A model generated the notes under the pieces. It was not told where the DNA came from, did no database searches, and was given only the letters and a program-made list of their open reading frames with translations. The position numbers and the translations under genes are program-made. DNA of 64,000 nucleotides from Shewanella indica (GTDB lineage Bacteria; Pseudomonadota; Gammaproteobacteria; Enterobacterales; Shewanellaceae). Of this stretch, positions 15,298-25,643 are shown piece by piece (within the stretch, counting starts at the first letter, position 1; the number at the start of each line of letters is the position of its first letter). The stretch lies in contig NZ_NIJK01000027.1 in the NCBI RefSeq assembly GCF_002836975.1, positions 1 through 64,000 on the forward strand, read 5' to 3'.

Positions 15298-16335
15298 ATG
15301 ACTGCCAATCAAACCCCACATCAGCGCATTGTGCTGGCCTCTCGCCCGAGCGGCGCTCCCAACGCAGAAAACTTCCGTCTGGAAAGCAGCAGCAAGCCGG
15401 TGGCAAACGACGGCCAGGTGTTGCTGCGCACCATCTATCTGTCGCTGGATCCATACATGCGCGGCCGCATGAGTGATGCAGAATCCTATGCCGAGCCGGT
15501 AGCCGTGAACGATATCATGGTCGGCGGCACGGTTTGCCAGGTAGAAGAGTCCCGTCACCCGGACTTTGAAGTCGGTGAGTGGGTACTCGCCTACACCGGC
15601 TGGCAAAACTATGCCCTTTCGGACGGTGAAGGGTTGTTGAAACTCGGCAAAGCGCCTGCTGCCCCTTCATACGCCCTCGGAGTCATGGGCATGCCGGGTT
15701 TCACCGCCTATATGGGACTGCTGGATATTGGCCAGCCCAAAGCGGGAGAAACTCTGGTGGTTGCCGCCGCGACCGGACCGGTTGGCGCAACCGTAGGTCA
15801 GATAGGTAAACTCAAGGGCTGCCGGGTCATAGGTATTGCCGGCGGCGCAGAGAAATGTCGCCACGCCAAAGAAGTACTGGGTTTCGATGAGTGCCTGGAT
15901 CACAAGGCAGAGGACTTCGCCGAGCAGTTGGCCCGAGTCTGCGACCAGGGAATAGACATCTATTTCGAGAACGTCGGCGGCAAGGTGTTTGATGCCGTAT
16001 TGCCCCTGCTGAATACCAGCGCCAGAGTCCCCGTATGTGGTTTGGTGTCTCAATATAACGCCACTGAGTTGCCGGCTGGCCCGGATCGCCTGTCACTGCT
16101 GATGAGCACCATTCTGGTAAAGCGGATCAAGATGCAGGGCTTTATCATTTTTGACGATTATGGTCACAGATATGAAGAGTTCGCCAAGGATATGGGTAAC
16201 TGGGTTTCTCAGGGCAAAATTCAATACAAGGAGCAACTGGTCGAAGGGCTGGAGCAGGCACCACAAGCCTTTATCGGCCTGCTTGAAGGCAAAAACTTCG
16301 GCAAGCTGGTGATCAAGGTTGCCGAGCCGCTGTGA
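15298..16335 (+). CDS. curA: NADPH-dependent medium-chain reductase (CurA/leukotriene B4 dehydrogenase type)
   Basis: The product has 345 residues from the ATG at 15298, which has GGAG seven bases upstream; the ATG at 15286 has no such site. YLSLDPYMRGRMSD near 50 and the nucleotide loop AATGPVGATVGQIGKLKGCRVIG near 160 are typical of the zinc-free MDR subfamily that reduces the C=C bond of enones (CurA, prostaglandin reductase). DIYFENVGGKVFDAVLPLL follows. The length equals E. coli CurA. Control by an adjacent TetR repressor suggests induction by reactive carbonyls or enones, an inference. The natural substrate is unknown. Confidence 0.9.
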   Translation: MTANQTPHQRIVLASRPSGAPNAENFRLESSSKPVANDGQVLLRTIYLSLDPYMRGRMSDAESYAEPVAVNDIMVGGTVCQVEESRHPDFEVGEWVLAYTGWQNYALSDGEGLLKLGKAPAAPSYALGVMGMPGFTAYMGLLDIGQPKAGETLVVAAATGPVGATVGQIGKLKGCRVIGIAGGAEKCRHAKEVLGFDECLDHKAEDFAEQLARVCDQGIDIYFENVGGKVFDAVLPLLNTSARVPVCGLVSQYNATELPAGPDRLSLLMSTILVKRIKMQGFIIFDDYGHRYEEFAKDMGNWVSQGKIQYKEQLVEGLEQAPQAFIGLLEGKNFGKLVIKVAEPL

Positions 16336-16399
16336 TAAAAGCTGATGGCTGCACTCAATTGATTGCTGCGGCCATTCGGTAACCAGCAAAGCAAGACTT

Positions 16400-16440
16400 G
16401 CGGCCCTCTTAAGCATAAACGCCAAGAGGGCCGCCAATTT
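16400..16440 (+). terminator. Probable terminator of the curA-like gene
   Basis: GCGGCCCTCTT (16400-16410) pairs with AAGAGGGCCGC (16424-16434), followed by CAATTTT. The stem is strong and the T-run short. Confidence 0.65.
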
Positions 16441-16472
16441 TAACGACTCAATTCAGGCTATTCACGCCATCT

Positions 16473-16691
16473 TTAACAAAGCCTTGGCTCCAGCTTAAGC
16501 CGGGATTCAAAGACAATCCGGGCACTTCCTTTAATTTGAATCTTGCATTCAGGCCTGTAGGCCGACGCAGAGCACACATGGGACTTGTTAGCACCTTCCT
16601 TAGGTTTCCTTAAAATCACCTCACGCTTAACATCAAACAGCAGCTCAATATGGTTGACAGCAAGACAACGCCAAACTGAATCTTGATCCAT
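16473..16691 (-). CDS. Small hypothetical ORF, uncertain
   Basis: The ORF has 72 residues from the ATG at 16691; a GTG at 16700 would add three. It starts MDQDSVWRCLAVNHIELLFD and is basic, with three cysteines in the C-terminal half and no recognised domain. No good ribosome-binding site is visible. It is the only plausible gene in the 500-base gap between the curA-like gene and holC, and it may equally be non-coding. Confidence 0.3.
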   Translation of the reverse strand: MDQDSVWRCLAVNHIELLFDVKREVILRKPKEGANKSHVCSASAYRPECKIQIKGSARIVFESRLKLEPRLC

Positions 16692-16836
16692 TTTATGCAC
16701 GTATGACTTATCAGCTAATAGCTCAAGAGCCTTATCGGGATGGCGCTGACCATTTCAACCTTTGGCCAAAAGGTGTAAAATCCTCCTCTTATGTCAAATG
16801 GCTACCAGTGTTCTGTGCAGGGGTGAGATGCAGGCG

Positions 16837-17301
16837 ATGAGCAAGGCAACTTTTTATCTGCTGCCAAATGCAGCACAGCAACCAAGCGCCGAGCAGTTGC
16901 AACTGCTTGCCTGTCAGTTGGCCGGGCAGCATTATGCCAAGGGTGAATGGCTCTATATTCACTGTGAGGATCAAGCGCAGGCCCATGGGATTGACGAGCT
17001 GCTGTGGCAGTTTGAGCCCATTGCTTTCGTGCCCCATAACCTTAAAGGGGAAGGCCCTGCCGCCGGTGCACCGGTTGAAATCGGCTTTGACAAGCTGGGG
17101 CCCAACCAACGCCGCCCGATACTGATCAATCTGGCCACAGAAGCCCCGGCATTTGCGGTAAACTTTGGCAGGATCATAGATTTTGTTGCCGGTGATGAGC
17201 AACACAAGGCCCTGGCCAGGGACAGATACCGCCAGTATCGTAATCTGGGAGTCACGCTCAGCACCCAGGATTTGGCAACACAACCACTTAATTTTGTTTG
17301 A
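16837..17301 (+). CDS. holC: DNA polymerase III chi subunit HolC
   Basis: The product has 154 residues from the ATG at 16837 (MSKATFYLLPN), which follows GGGGTGAG at suitable spacing. The in-frame ATG at 16762 adds a tail unlike the family. IHCEDQAQAHGIDELLWQFE and FVPHNLKGEGP are family blocks. Chi joins the clamp loader to SSB through psi. It is directly upstream of valS with a 15-base gap, the widespread gammaproteobacterial pairing. Confidence 0.93.
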   Translation: MSKATFYLLPNAAQQPSAEQLQLLACQLAGQHYAKGEWLYIHCEDQAQAHGIDELLWQFEPIAFVPHNLKGEGPAAGAPVEIGFDKLGPNQRRPILINLATEAPAFAVNFGRIIDFVAGDEQHKALARDRYRQYRNLGVTLSTQDLATQPLNFV

Positions 17302-17316
17302 GAAACGACAGTTCCC

Positions 17317-20196
17317 ATGGAAAAAACATACAATCCGCAGTCTATTGAACAAGCGCTCTACCGTGTATGGGAAGAGAAAGGTTACTTCAAGCCCCACGGT
17401 GACGAGTCCCAGGGCAACTATTGCATCATGATCCCGCCGCCGAATGTCACCGGCAGCCTGCATATGGGACACGCCTTTCAGGATACCATTATGGACACCC
17501 TGATCCGTTACCAGCGGATGAAAGGCAAGAATACCCTCTGGCAAGTGGGTACCGACCATGCCGGTATCGCCACCCAGATGTTGGTGGAGCGCAAAGTCGC
17601 CGCCGAAGAAGGCAAGAGCCGCCACGACCTGGGCCGTGAAGCCTTTATGGACAAGGTATGGGAATGGAAGAACCAGTCCGGTGGCACCATTACCCGCCAG
17701 ATGCGTCGCCTGGGCGCCTCGGTAGACTGGGACCGTGAGCGTTTCACCATGGACGAAGGCCTGTCGGAAGCCGTGCAGGAAGTGTTTGTTCGCCTCTATG
17801 AAGATGACCTCATCTATCGCGGTAAGCGCCTGGTTAACTGGGATCCCAAGCTGCACACTGCAATTTCCGATCTGGAAGTGGAAAACAAGGAAAAGCAGGG
17901 CCACATGTGGCACTTCCGCTATCCACTCGCCGATGGCGCCCTGACTGCCGACGGTAAAGACTATCTGATTGTCGCCACCACACGTCCGGAGACTATGCTG
18001 GGTGACAGCGCCGTTGCCGTGCACCCTGACGATGAACGTTATCAATCCCTGATTGGCAAAGAGATCATTCTGCCAATCGTTAACCGCCGTATTCCTGTGG
18101 TGGCCGATGACTATGTAGATATGGAGTTCGGTACCGGCTGCGTGAAAATCACTCCGGCCCACGACTTCAATGACTATGAAGTCGGCAAGCGTCACAATCT
18201 GCCTATGTTCAACATACTCACCCAGGATGCCGCCATCCGCACTGTGGCCGAAGTAGTGAATGTCGACGGTAGCCTCAACACCGAATTGGACGCCTCTTTG
18301 CCAAGCCGTTATGCCGGTATGGACAGATTCAAGGCCCGCGATGCCGTTGTCGCCGAATTTGAGACCCTGGGTCTTTTGGAAAAAATCGAGCCCCACGGCC
18401 TGAAAGTGCCTTATGGCGACCGCAGCGGCGTGGTGATTGAGCCGCTGCTGACCGACCAATGGTATGTGTCAGTCAAACCACTGGCCAAGACAGCCATAGA
18501 AGCGGTGGAAAACGGCGATATCAAGTTTGTGCCTCAGCAATACGAGAACATGTACTTCTCCTGGATGCGTGACATTCAGGACTGGTGTATTTCACGCCAG
18601 CTGTGGTGGGGTCACCGCATTCCGGCCTGGTATGACGACAGCGGTAAGGTCTATGTCGGCCGTAACGAAGCCGAAGTACGCGCCAAGCATAACTTGGCAA
18701 GCGATATTGCTCTGCGTCAGGACGATGATGTACTGGATACCTGGTTCTCATCTGCCCTGTGGACCTTCTCAACCCTGGGCTGGCCACAGCAGACTCCTGA
18801 GCTGAAAACCTTCCACCCCACAGACGTGCTGGTGACAGGTTTCGACATCATCTTCTTCTGGGTAGCCCGGATGATCATGATGACCATGCACTTCATCAAG
18901 GATGAAGACGGCACACCTCAGGTGCCCTTCAAGACTGTCTATGTGACCGGGCTTATCCGTGATGAGCAAGGCAACAAGATGTCCAAGTCCAAGGGCAATG
19001 TGCTGGATCCACTGGATATGATCGATGGCATAGATCTCGAATCTCTGGTTGGCAAGCGCACCGGTAACATGATGCAGCCGCAACTGGCCGCCAAGATTGA
19101 AAAGAGCACCCGCAAGGAGTTTGCCGACGGCATCGAAGCCCACGGTACCGATGCGCTGCGCTTTACCCTGGCTGCCATGGCGTCCACCGGCCGTGACATC
19201 AACTGGGACATGAAGCGCCTGGACGGCTACCGCAGCTTCTGTAACAAGCTGTGGAATGCTTCCCGCTATGTACTGATGAACACCGAAGATCAGGATTGCG
19301 GCCCCAACTCACCCAACGGCAAGGCCGGCGGTGAGATGCAGCTGTCGCTGGCGGATCGCTGGATCACAGGTCTGTTCAACCAAACGGTCAAGACCTTCGA
19401 AGAGCATATGGGCGCCTATCGTTTCGACCTGGCCGCCAATACCCTGTACGAATTCACCTGGAACCAGTTCTGTGACTGGTATCTTGAGCTGACCAAACCT
19501 GTGCTGCAAAACGGCTCTGAAGCCGAGCAGCGTGGCACCCGTCATACTCTGGTGACTGTACTCGAGCAGCTGTTGCGCCTGATGCACCCATTGATGCCAT
19601 ACATCACTGAAACCATCTGGCACCGTGTCAAACCACTTGCCGGTGTAGAAGGTGAAACCCTGATGCTGGCCGCCTTCCCTGAGTATCAGGCCGACAAAGT
19701 CGATACCGAGGCCATGGCCGACTTGGAATGGGTCAAGCAAGTGATTGTTGCCGTGCGTAACATCCGCGCCGAGCTGAACATAGCTCCGTCCAAGCCGCTC
19801 AACGCCTTGCTGCGCAGTGTCAGTGCTCGCGATAAGGCCCGTGTAGAGGCCAACCAAACCTTCTTCACTACCCTGGCTAAGCTGGAAAGCATGACGATTC
19901 TGGCCGATGGCGACAACGCGCCCATGTCCACCACCCAACTGGTGGGCGAGATGGAACTGTTGATCCCTATGGCAGGGCTTATCGACGTAGCGGCCGAAAT
20001 GGCCCGTATCGACAAACAGCTGGAGAAGCTGAGTGGCGAAGTGGCCCGCATTGAAGGCAAGCTGTCCAATGAAGGCTTTGTCGCCAAAGCCCCGGCAGCC
20101 GTTATCGACAAAGAGCGCAGCAAGATGGCTGATCTCAAGCGCGATATGGACAAGCTCAAAGAGCAACAAGCCGAGCTGGCCAAACTGGAAGCCTAA
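17317..20196 (+). CDS. valS: Valyl-tRNA synthetase
   Basis: The product has 959 residues. The class I signatures are HMGH in [16 protein letters not shown] near 49 and KMSKS at 554-558. The tRNA anticodon-binding domain follows, and a C-terminal coiled-coil arm typical of ValRS fills roughly the last 70 residues ([20 protein letters not shown]). The editing domain lies between the two signatures ([17 protein letters not shown]). It charges tRNA-Val and hydrolyses mischarged threonine. It is co-transcribed with holC and ends at a strong terminator. A 556-residue ORF on the opposite strand is a shadow. Confidence 0.98.
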   Translation: MEKTYNPQSIEQALYRVWEEKGYFKPHGDESQGNYCIMIPPPNVTGSLHMGHAFQDTIMDTLIRYQRMKGKNTLWQVGTDHAGIATQMLVERKVAAEEGKSRHDLGREAFMDKVWEWKNQSGGTITRQMRRLGASVDWDRERFTMDEGLSEAVQEVFVRLYEDDLIYRGKRLVNWDPKLHTAISDLEVENKEKQGHMWHFRYPLADGALTADGKDYLIVATTRPETMLGDSAVAVHPDDERYQSLIGKEIILPIVNRRIPVVADDYVDMEFGTGCVKITPAHDFNDYEVGKRHNLPMFNILTQDAAIRTVAEVVNVDGSLNTELDASLPSRYAGMDRFKARDAVVAEFETLGLLEKIEPHGLKVPYGDRSGVVIEPLLTDQWYVSVKPLAKTAIEAVENGDIKFVPQQYENMYFSWMRDIQDWCISRQLWWGHRIPAWYDDSGKVYVGRNEAEVRAKHNLASDIALRQDDDVLDTWFSSALWTFSTLGWPQQTPELKTFHPTDVLVTGFDIIFFWVARMIMMTMHFIKDEDGTPQVPFKTVYVTGLIRDEQGNKMSKSKGNVLDPLDMIDGIDLESLVGKRTGNMMQPQLAAKIEKSTRKEFADGIEAHGTDALRFTLAAMASTGRDINWDMKRLDGYRSFCNKLWNASRYVLMNTEDQDCGPNSPNGKAGGEMQLSLADRWITGLFNQTVKTFEEHMGAYRFDLAANTLYEFTWNQFCDWYLELTKPVLQNGSEAEQRGTRHTLVTVLEQLLRLMHPLMPYITETIWHRVKPLAGVEGETLMLAAFPEYQADKVDTEAMADLEWVKQVIVAVRNIRAELNIAPSKPLNALLRSVSARDKARVEANQTFFTTLAKLESMTILADGDNAPMSTTQLVGEMELLIPMAGLIDVAAEMARIDKQLEKLSGEVARIEGKLSNEGFVAKAPAAVIDKERSKMADLKRDMDKLKEQQAELAKLEA

Positions 20197-20222
20197 CGGT
20201 TAACCCAAGAGCCATAAAACCC

Positions 20223-20251
20223 AAGGGCAGTCAATCGACTGCCCTTTTTTT
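20223..20251 (+). terminator. Terminator of holC-valS
   Basis: AAGGGCAGTC (20223-20232), loop AATC, GACTGCCCTT (20237-20246), then five further T. Confidence 0.92.
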
Positions 20252-20352
20252 ACTATTCGCTTGCCCTCGACTCCAAATGGCCTGCAAGATTAAGATAATT
20301 TCATCAGTTAAGTCTGGCTATCGGAACAACATATTGTTAGATTGAAGAATAT

Positions 20353-20512
20353 TCCAAGGGGAGTAACTTCTCGCCGGTTTGTCGTCATTACGGTGTTTGC
20401 GCACCCGGCAACCGGGCAAAGCCACTGAGCAGTGCTTTGTAAGTGAGACCTTGCCGACAGGCAAGATCCGCGCTCCTTCAGCTGGCCTGCCGTCGGTGGC
20501 AGGCTTTGTTGT
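20353..20512 (+). promoter_or_regulatory. yybP-ykoY manganese riboswitch of alx
   Basis: GGGGAGTA (20358-20365) and GTGAGACCTTGCC (20443-20455) are the two conserved strands of the Mn2+-sensing yybP-ykoY aptamer, joined by variable hairpins. The expression platform is a hairpin GCCTGCC (20485-20491) / GGCAGGC (20498-20504) followed by TTTGTTGT, close to the ribosome-binding site of alx. Mn2+ binding in this class usually allows expression of the exporter downstream. Identification is by eye from the conserved strands and the gene that follows. Confidence 0.88.
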
Positions 20513-20528
20513 ATTTGGAGAAAATAAA

Positions 20529-21485
20529 ATGGGTACCTGGTGGTTATGGAGCGGATTTCTGGTAATAGTACTGGGGATCCTTTGGATAGACCTTAAGTTT
20601 GTCGGCGGTGGTCACAGCCATAAAGTCTCTATCAAAGAGGCGGGGATCTGGACCCTGGTATGGATAAGCGTCGCCATGCTGTTCAACTTAGGGATTTGGT
20701 TCTACCTGAAACAGACCGCAGGTCTCGAAGTCGCCAATCAACAAGGGCTGGAGTTTCTCACCGCCTACCTCATCGAAAAAGCCCTGGCCGTGGACAATGT
20801 GTTTGTCTGGCTGATGCTGTTTAGCTATTTCGCTATCCCCGCCGAACTGCAAAGACGGGTGCTGCTCTACGGAGTACTGGGCGCCATAGTGATGCGTACC
20901 GCCATGGTATTTGGCGGCACTTGGCTGATTAATCAGTTCCATTGGGTGCTGTATCTTTTCGGGGCATTTCTGCTGTTTACCGGCGTCAAGATGCTGTTTA
21001 CGAAGGAAGATAATGAAACCGATCTCTCCAACAACAAGCTGCTCGGCTGGCTCAGAAAACACCTGAGGGTGGTGAAAAATCTTCAAGGTGAGCATTTTGT
21101 GGTGCGTCGCCACGGCGTATTATTTGCCACCCCCCTGCTGCTGGCGTTGATCGCTGTGGAGATCAGCGACATCATCTTCGCTGTCGACAGTATCCCGGCC
21201 ATCTTCGCGGTCACCACAGATCCCTTTATCGTACTGACGTCCAACATCTTCGCCATCATGGGCCTCAGGGCCATGTACTTTCTGTTGGCGGGCGCCGCCG
21301 AACGTTTTGTACTGCTCAAATATGGCCTGGCACTGATCCTGATATTCATAGGTATCAAGATGCTTCTACTGGATATCTATCATCTGCCTATCATGCTGGC
21401 ACTGGCGGTGATCGCGATTATTCTACTGGTCAGCATACTGGGCAGTCTGTGGCTGACCCGGAGTCAGAAAGCATCAAAGCAATAG
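20529..21485 (+). CDS. alx: TerC-family Mn2+ exporter-like membrane protein Alx
   Basis: The product has 318 residues from the ATG at 20529 with GGAG nine bases upstream. Translating from earlier start codons would run through the riboswitch. About nine membrane helices, with the acidic TerC motifs [19 protein letters not shown] and [20 protein letters not shown] in the membrane; [20 protein letters not shown] follows. Sequence and length match E. coli Alx closely. Alx/MntP-type proteins protect against excess manganese. The riboswitch directly upstream agrees with this role. Confidence 0.94.
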   Translation: MGTWWLWSGFLVIVLGILWIDLKFVGGGHSHKVSIKEAGIWTLVWISVAMLFNLGIWFYLKQTAGLEVANQQGLEFLTAYLIEKALAVDNVFVWLMLFSYFAIPAELQRRVLLYGVLGAIVMRTAMVFGGTWLINQFHWVLYLFGAFLLFTGVKMLFTKEDNETDLSNNKLLGWLRKHLRVVKNLQGEHFVVRRHGVLFATPLLLALIAVEISDIIFAVDSIPAIFAVTTDPFIVLTSNIFAIMGLRAMYFLLAGAAERFVLLKYGLALILIFIGIKMLLLDIYHLPIMLALAVIAIILLVSILGSLWLTRSQKASKQ

Positions 21486-21746
21486 CTTATTTGCCCTGCT
21501 AACTGTGGGTCACCCAAGAGATATTAAAATGCCGGACAAAATACCCATTATGTCCGGCTTCCTCCAGAAGCAACTTGCTCCACGGCAACTCACCGTCTTA
21601 TGGTAATTAAAAGGGAAATGCAAAAATCGCCAAATAAGTCTGTTTGAATCGCACAGGAAAACAATGAGAAAAACAGTACATTGGTGTTTTTTTTGTCATC
21701 AATGCCAAAGTATAATGCGGCTTTATAGCGACCACGGAAACCTGCC
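21486..21746. other. Intergenic spacer alx-chaA
   Basis: GCCGGACA (21533-21540) pairs with TGTCCGGC (21553-21560), a hairpin without a clear T-run. Nothing else is recognised. Confidence 0.45.
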
Positions 21747-22841
21747 ATGCCGGCTTTTATCAAAGAAGAAATATCACTGCTTATCGCCTTGATTACCTTG
21801 TTGTTCTTTAAAACAGGTGGCGCCGAGTATCTGGCAGACGGCGCTCCGCTCGCCGTTTATATCCCGCTGTCGCTATTGCTGCTTGTGGTAGTGATCTGGA
21901 CCATTTTCGGGGTCGTGCGCCATTCGGATATTCTGGCGATTCGTCTAGGCGATCCCTATGGCACCCTGATCCTCACCCTGTCGGTGATCTCATTGGAAGT
22001 GGTGATGATCTCCTCAGTAATGCTGACTGGTGACTCCAACCCAACCCTGGCCCGGGATACTATGTTTGCCGTGGTAATGATCATCTCTACCGGCCTGGTG
22101 GGGCTGACACTGCTGCTGGGCGGTTGGCGCTTCCATACCCAGCAATTCAATCTCGACGGGGTAAAATCCTATTTGGTCGCTATTATCCCGCTGGCCCTGG
22201 TGTGTCTGGTGCTGCCCAACTTTACCGAAGGCGGCAGCATAGGCGGCTTATCGGTTTCCATGTCCTGGATGCTTGGCTTGGTGTCGATAATGCTCTACGG
22301 CATCTTCCTGGTGATCCAAACCAAGAGCCACAGCCACTTTTTTGTTGATGCCGACCACCTGGATGATGAGCACCATCATCATGCCTCCAGCCACTCCAAC
22401 CTCTACCACGGGGTACTGTTGCTCATCTGCCTGGTAACCGTAATGCTGCTGGCCAAGACCCTGGCGATGCCCATCAACTACAGCATTACCACTCTGGGCG
22501 CGCCGGCGAGCCTGGGGGGCTTCCTGGTAGCCTGTATTATTCTGGCGCCGGAAGCTGTGGGTGCCATAAAAGCCGCGCTCAACAATCAGTTGCAAAGAGC
22601 GATGAATCTCTATTTTGGTTCTGTGCTGGCCACCATAGCCCTGACCGTACCTGCCGTGCTTCTGGTGGGCAGTATTGCCGGTGAAGAGGTCAGACTTGGG
22701 CTCAGTCCCGCAGATATGGTGTTGCTGGTGACCACGCTGATGGTTTGTAAGGTGAGTTTCAGCAATGGTCGCACCCATGCGCTGCACGGGGCGACTCACC
22801 TGGTGTTGTTTGTGGTCTATCTGTTCTTGATGTTTGAGTAA
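21747..22841 (+). CDS. chaA: Calcium/sodium-proton antiporter ChaA
   Basis: The product has 364 residues with eleven or so hydrophobic helices and both alpha-repeats of the cation/Ca2+ exchanger family. SLEVVMISSVMLTGD carries the first repeat's acidic helix, and CIILAPEAVGAIKAALNNQLQRAMN the second, including the conserved Glu. A His/Asp-rich loop (DADHLDDEHHHHASSHS) joins the two halves in the cytoplasm. The family exchanges Ca2+, Na+ or K+ for protons and helps survival at high pH or salt. Its stop codon touches the stop of the convergent aaaT gene with no base between. Confidence 0.92.
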   Translation: MPAFIKEEISLLIALITLLFFKTGGAEYLADGAPLAVYIPLSLLLLVVVIWTIFGVVRHSDILAIRLGDPYGTLILTLSVISLEVVMISSVMLTGDSNPTLARDTMFAVVMIISTGLVGLTLLLGGWRFHTQQFNLDGVKSYLVAIIPLALVCLVLPNFTEGGSIGGLSVSMSWMLGLVSIMLYGIFLVIQTKSHSHFFVDADHLDDEHHHHASSHSNLYHGVLLLICLVTVMLLAKTLAMPINYSITTLGAPASLGGFLVACIILAPEAVGAIKAALNNQLQRAMNLYFGSVLATIALTVPAVLLVGSIAGEEVRLGLSPADMVLLVTTLMVCKVSFSNGRTHALHGATHLVLFVVYLFLMFE

Positions 22842-23375
22842 TCATTCGCGGATGTTGGCCATGAAAAACACATCCACATACTCGCCATCGCGAAAAGCAT
22901 AGTCCCGCGCCTCGCCCTCAATCACAAAGCCATGGCGTTTGTAGAGCGTTATAGCGGCGTGATTGTCGGTATAAACCGTCAGCTCAAGGCGTCTCACCGC
23001 CAACCAGTTATGGGCCAAATCCACTGCGGCCGCCAGCAGCGCAGAACCCACGCCGATACCGCGGCACTCTTCACTCACCGCCATCCCCAGGTCGGCCACA
23101 TGCTTACGTCTGGGGTTGGTTTGCACCTGCAAGGAGAGCTGACCGGCCACCTCCCCTTGCCACTCTGCGACCAGAGAATAGTAACCATCCGGCAGTTCGC
23201 CCAGGCGCTTATACCACTTTTCGAGTGACGGAAAGGGCTGCTGCAAAGTGCCGGCATAACAGCTTGGCTGAGTAAATAGCGCCCGTATTGCCGGAATATC
23301 CGTGTGCTCGCTGTGGCGCACCACCACCTCTTGTTGTGACTGACTCACCTTGGGTTCAAAATCTGTTACCTGCAC
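22842..23375 (-). CDS. aaaT: L-amino-acid N-acetyltransferase AaaT/YhhY-like (GNAT)
   Basis: The product has 177 residues. After a 17-residue leader the protein follows E. coli YhhY block by block: VVRHSEHTDIPAIRALF, NPRRKHVADLGMAVSEE, the CoA loop CRGIGVGSALL, RRLELTVYTDNHAAITLYKR, and FRDGEYVDVFFMA. YhhY acetylates free amino acids such as phenylalanine and methionine; whether this one does is inference. It lies 10 bases after gcdH on the same strand and is probably co-transcribed. Confidence 0.88.
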   Translation of the reverse strand: MQVTDFEPKVSQSQQEVVVRHSEHTDIPAIRALFTQPSCYAGTLQQPFPSLEKWYKRLGELPDGYYSLVAEWQGEVAGQLSLQVQTNPRRKHVADLGMAVSEECRGIGVGSALLAAAVDLAHNWLAVRRLELTVYTDNHAAITLYKRHGFVIEGEARDYAFRDGEYVDVFFMANIRE

Positions 23376-23385
23376 TCTGTTCTCC

Positions 23386-24561
23386 TTAACTAAAAGCCGC
23401 CAAGCCTGTCTGGGCCCGTCCCAGGATCAAGGCATGAATATCATGGGTCCCCTCATAGGTATTGACCGCTTCCAGGTTCATCAGATGCCGGATGACATGA
23501 AACTCGTCACTGATACCATTACCACCATGAATGTCCCTGGCCTGGCGAGCAATTTCCAGCGCCTTGCCGCAGGAGTTACGCTTGATTAGCGAGATGGCCT
23601 CGATAGCTAAACTGTCCTGATCCAGCAAGCGACCGGCCTGCAAGCAGGCAAACAGCGCCGTGGTGATCTCTGTTTGCATATCCACCAGCTTTTTCTGGAT
23701 TAGCTGATTGGCCGCCAATGGTCTGCCGAACTGGACTCGGTCCAGACTGTATTGCCGTGCGGCATGCCAGCAAAACTCGGCCGCGCCCAAGGCGCCCCAG
23801 GCGATGCCGTATCTGGCCTTGTTGAGACAACCAAAGGGCCCCTTGAGCCCCTCGACATTGGGCAGCAGAGCATCGACACCCACTTCAACTCCGTCCAGCA
23901 CAATTTCGCCGGTTATCGAGGCCCTGAGAGAGAACTTGCCCTCTATCTTGGGCGCCGACAGCCCAGGAGCGCCCTTTTCCACTAAAAAGCCACGAATGAC
24001 CCCATCAAGCTTGGCCCAAACCAGGAACAGATCAGCGATGGGAGAGTTGGTGATCCACATCTTATTGCCATGGAGCCGATACCCTCCCGGGATAGCTTCG
24101 GCGCGAGTCTTCATACCGCCGGGATCTGAACCTACATCCGGCTCGGTCAGCCCAAAACAGCCAATCAGTTCACCCCGGGCCAGCCTTGGCAGATATTTCT
24201 GTTTCTGCTCTTCAGTGCCGTAGGCAAAAATCGGATGCATCACCAAAGAGGACTGCACACTCATGGCGGAACGATAACCACTGTCGACCCGCTCTATCTC
24301 ACGGGCAATCAGGCCATAGCTGACATAGTTGACCCCGGCGCCGCCATATTCACTTGGCAGAGTCGCCCCGAGTAATCCCAGGGCACCGAGCTCTTTCATG
24401 ATCTCGGGATCAAAGTATTGCTCGCGATTTGCCTGCAGGATCCTGGGTTGCAACTTGCTTTGGGCATATTCACGCACAGTATCGCGGATCATCCTTTCTT
24501 CCGGCAGCAACAGGCTGTCAAACTGCAAGGGATCTTGCCAATCGAAGGGGTTACGGGCCAT
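23386..24561 (-). CDS. gcdH: Glutaryl-CoA dehydrogenase
   Basis: The product has 391 residues of the acyl-CoA dehydrogenase fold. [15 protein letters not shown] and [18 protein letters not shown] are FAD and substrate blocks. The catalytic base is Glu370 in [20 protein letters not shown], a C-terminal sequence particular to glutaryl-CoA dehydrogenases among the family. It oxidises and decarboxylates glutaryl-CoA to crotonyl-CoA in lysine, tryptophan and glutarate breakdown, passing electrons to ETF. The usual LysR regulator is not beside it. Confidence 0.93.
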   Translation of the reverse strand: MARNPFDWQDPLQFDSLLLPEERMIRDTVREYAQSKLQPRILQANREQYFDPEIMKELGALGLLGATLPSEYGGAGVNYVSYGLIAREIERVDSGYRSAMSVQSSLVMHPIFAYGTEEQKQKYLPRLARGELIGCFGLTEPDVGSDPGGMKTRAEAIPGGYRLHGNKMWITNSPIADLFLVWAKLDGVIRGFLVEKGAPGLSAPKIEGKFSLRASITGEIVLDGVEVGVDALLPNVEGLKGPFGCLNKARYGIAWGALGAAEFCWHAARQYSLDRVQFGRPLAANQLIQKKLVDMQTEITTALFACLQAGRLLDQDSLAIEAISLIKRNSCGKALEIARQARDIHGGNGISDEFHVIRHLMNLEAVNTYEGTHDIHALILGRAQTGLAAFS

Positions 24562-24765
24562 AGCTTTGTCCTTTTTTTTCAGCTGATTTTCATCATGCTA
24601 ACTCAGTCCCGGATTTCTGCCCAGCGCTGAAACCTCCGCCAAACAAAGATTACGTCTGTATCAAATTGCTACTTTCATGAAAGAAATCTCTGAATTTGCG
24701 CCGCACAAATGTTAGTCTTCAGCACTATTCTTGGTCATAGCTTTTAGTAATATTTTCGGTATTCA

Positions 24766-25638
24766 ATGTCTGTACGGCTCTGCTTATTCATAATCGGCCT
24801 CTTGTCTCTCAATGCCTGGGCACATCCCTATTGCAAAGAGACAGAATGCATCCCTATTGATAAATGGGATCTAGGACTGGCCTTGGGTTACGGTCAAAAA
24901 ACCAACCCCTTACGCCAGCAGGACGATATTCCCCTCTATGTCATTCCCAGTATCGCCTACTATGGTGAAAACTGGTTTTTTGATAACGGTAATCTGGGAC
25001 TGACCCTGGCTGAATCGGAAAACTACACCATTAATCTGGTGACGGCCTACAGCAAAGAGCGGGCTTTTTTCTATCGCTGGGACCCCAGTAATGTATTTAC
25101 TTTCGGTGGCAGCTCTCAGATCTCCAAGGCCACCGAGAGTCGCGCGGCACCCATGATGTTAATGCAAGCCAATGAACCACCAAAAGTATTTAATGAATTG
25201 GAAAACAGACACTTTACATTTCTTGGCGGAGCCGAGGCTTTTTTTTACACTCAATACGGTATACTGAATCTTTCGCTTACTCATGATATGTTCAATGTTC
25301 ACCGGGGCACTGAGGCCAAAGCCAGGTGGTTGTATCATCTGAATTTGGAACGCTGGAAACTTGAGTTCGCCCTGAATATAGAGTGGAAGAGTAAAGAAAT
25401 AGTCGATTATTACTTTGGCGTAAGACCAAGCGAGAATGCCTATTGGAGTCAGGCTTACCAGGGGAGTTCAGGCTTTAACCGCGGGCTGGAGTTTACCGGC
25501 CGTTATAGCCTCAACGAGGACTGGGATCTTATATTGGGACTGCGTTATACCAAACTTGCCGATGAAATAGCCAAGAGCCCTCTGCTGGATGAAGATGATG
25601 TCAGGGCTTTTTTCATTGGTGCTGCCTATAGGTTTTAA
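24766..25638 (+). CDS. MipA/OmpV-family outer-membrane protein
   Basis: The product has 290 residues. A signal peptide runs to about residue 19 (LLSLNAWA). The rest is beta-barrel-like with alternating hydrophobic residues and ends ...FFIGAAYRF with C-terminal Phe. The opening LGLALGYGQKTNPL and IPLYVIPSIAYYGENWFFDN are MipA/OmpV marks. The family has roles in scaffold or osmotic/antibiotic response. It is the first gene of a four-gene unit with a DUF3019 protein, a response regulator and a histidine kinase, with very short gaps, so it is a likely target and perhaps sensor partner of that system. Confidence 0.9.
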   Translation: MSVRLCLFIIGLLSLNAWAHPYCKETECIPIDKWDLGLALGYGQKTNPLRQQDDIPLYVIPSIAYYGENWFFDNGNLGLTLAESENYTINLVTAYSKERAFFYRWDPSNVFTFGGSSQISKATESRAAPMMLMQANEPPKVFNELENRHFTFLGGAEAFFYTQYGILNLSLTHDMFNVHRGTEAKARWLYHLNLERWKLEFALNIEWKSKEIVDYYFGVRPSENAYWSQAYQGSSGFNRGLEFTGRYSLNEDWDLILGLRYTKLADEIAKSPLLDEDDVRAFFIGAAYRF

Positions 25639-25643
25639 ACAAG

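Noticed and set aside
16789-18459. 556-residue ORF opposite holC and valS
   Set aside because: Antisense to two certain genes; no family pattern and no start signal.
20379-20528. 50-residue N-terminal extension of Alx
   Set aside because: It translates the riboswitch aptamer; the ATG at 20529 has a ribosome-binding site and fits E. coli Alx.
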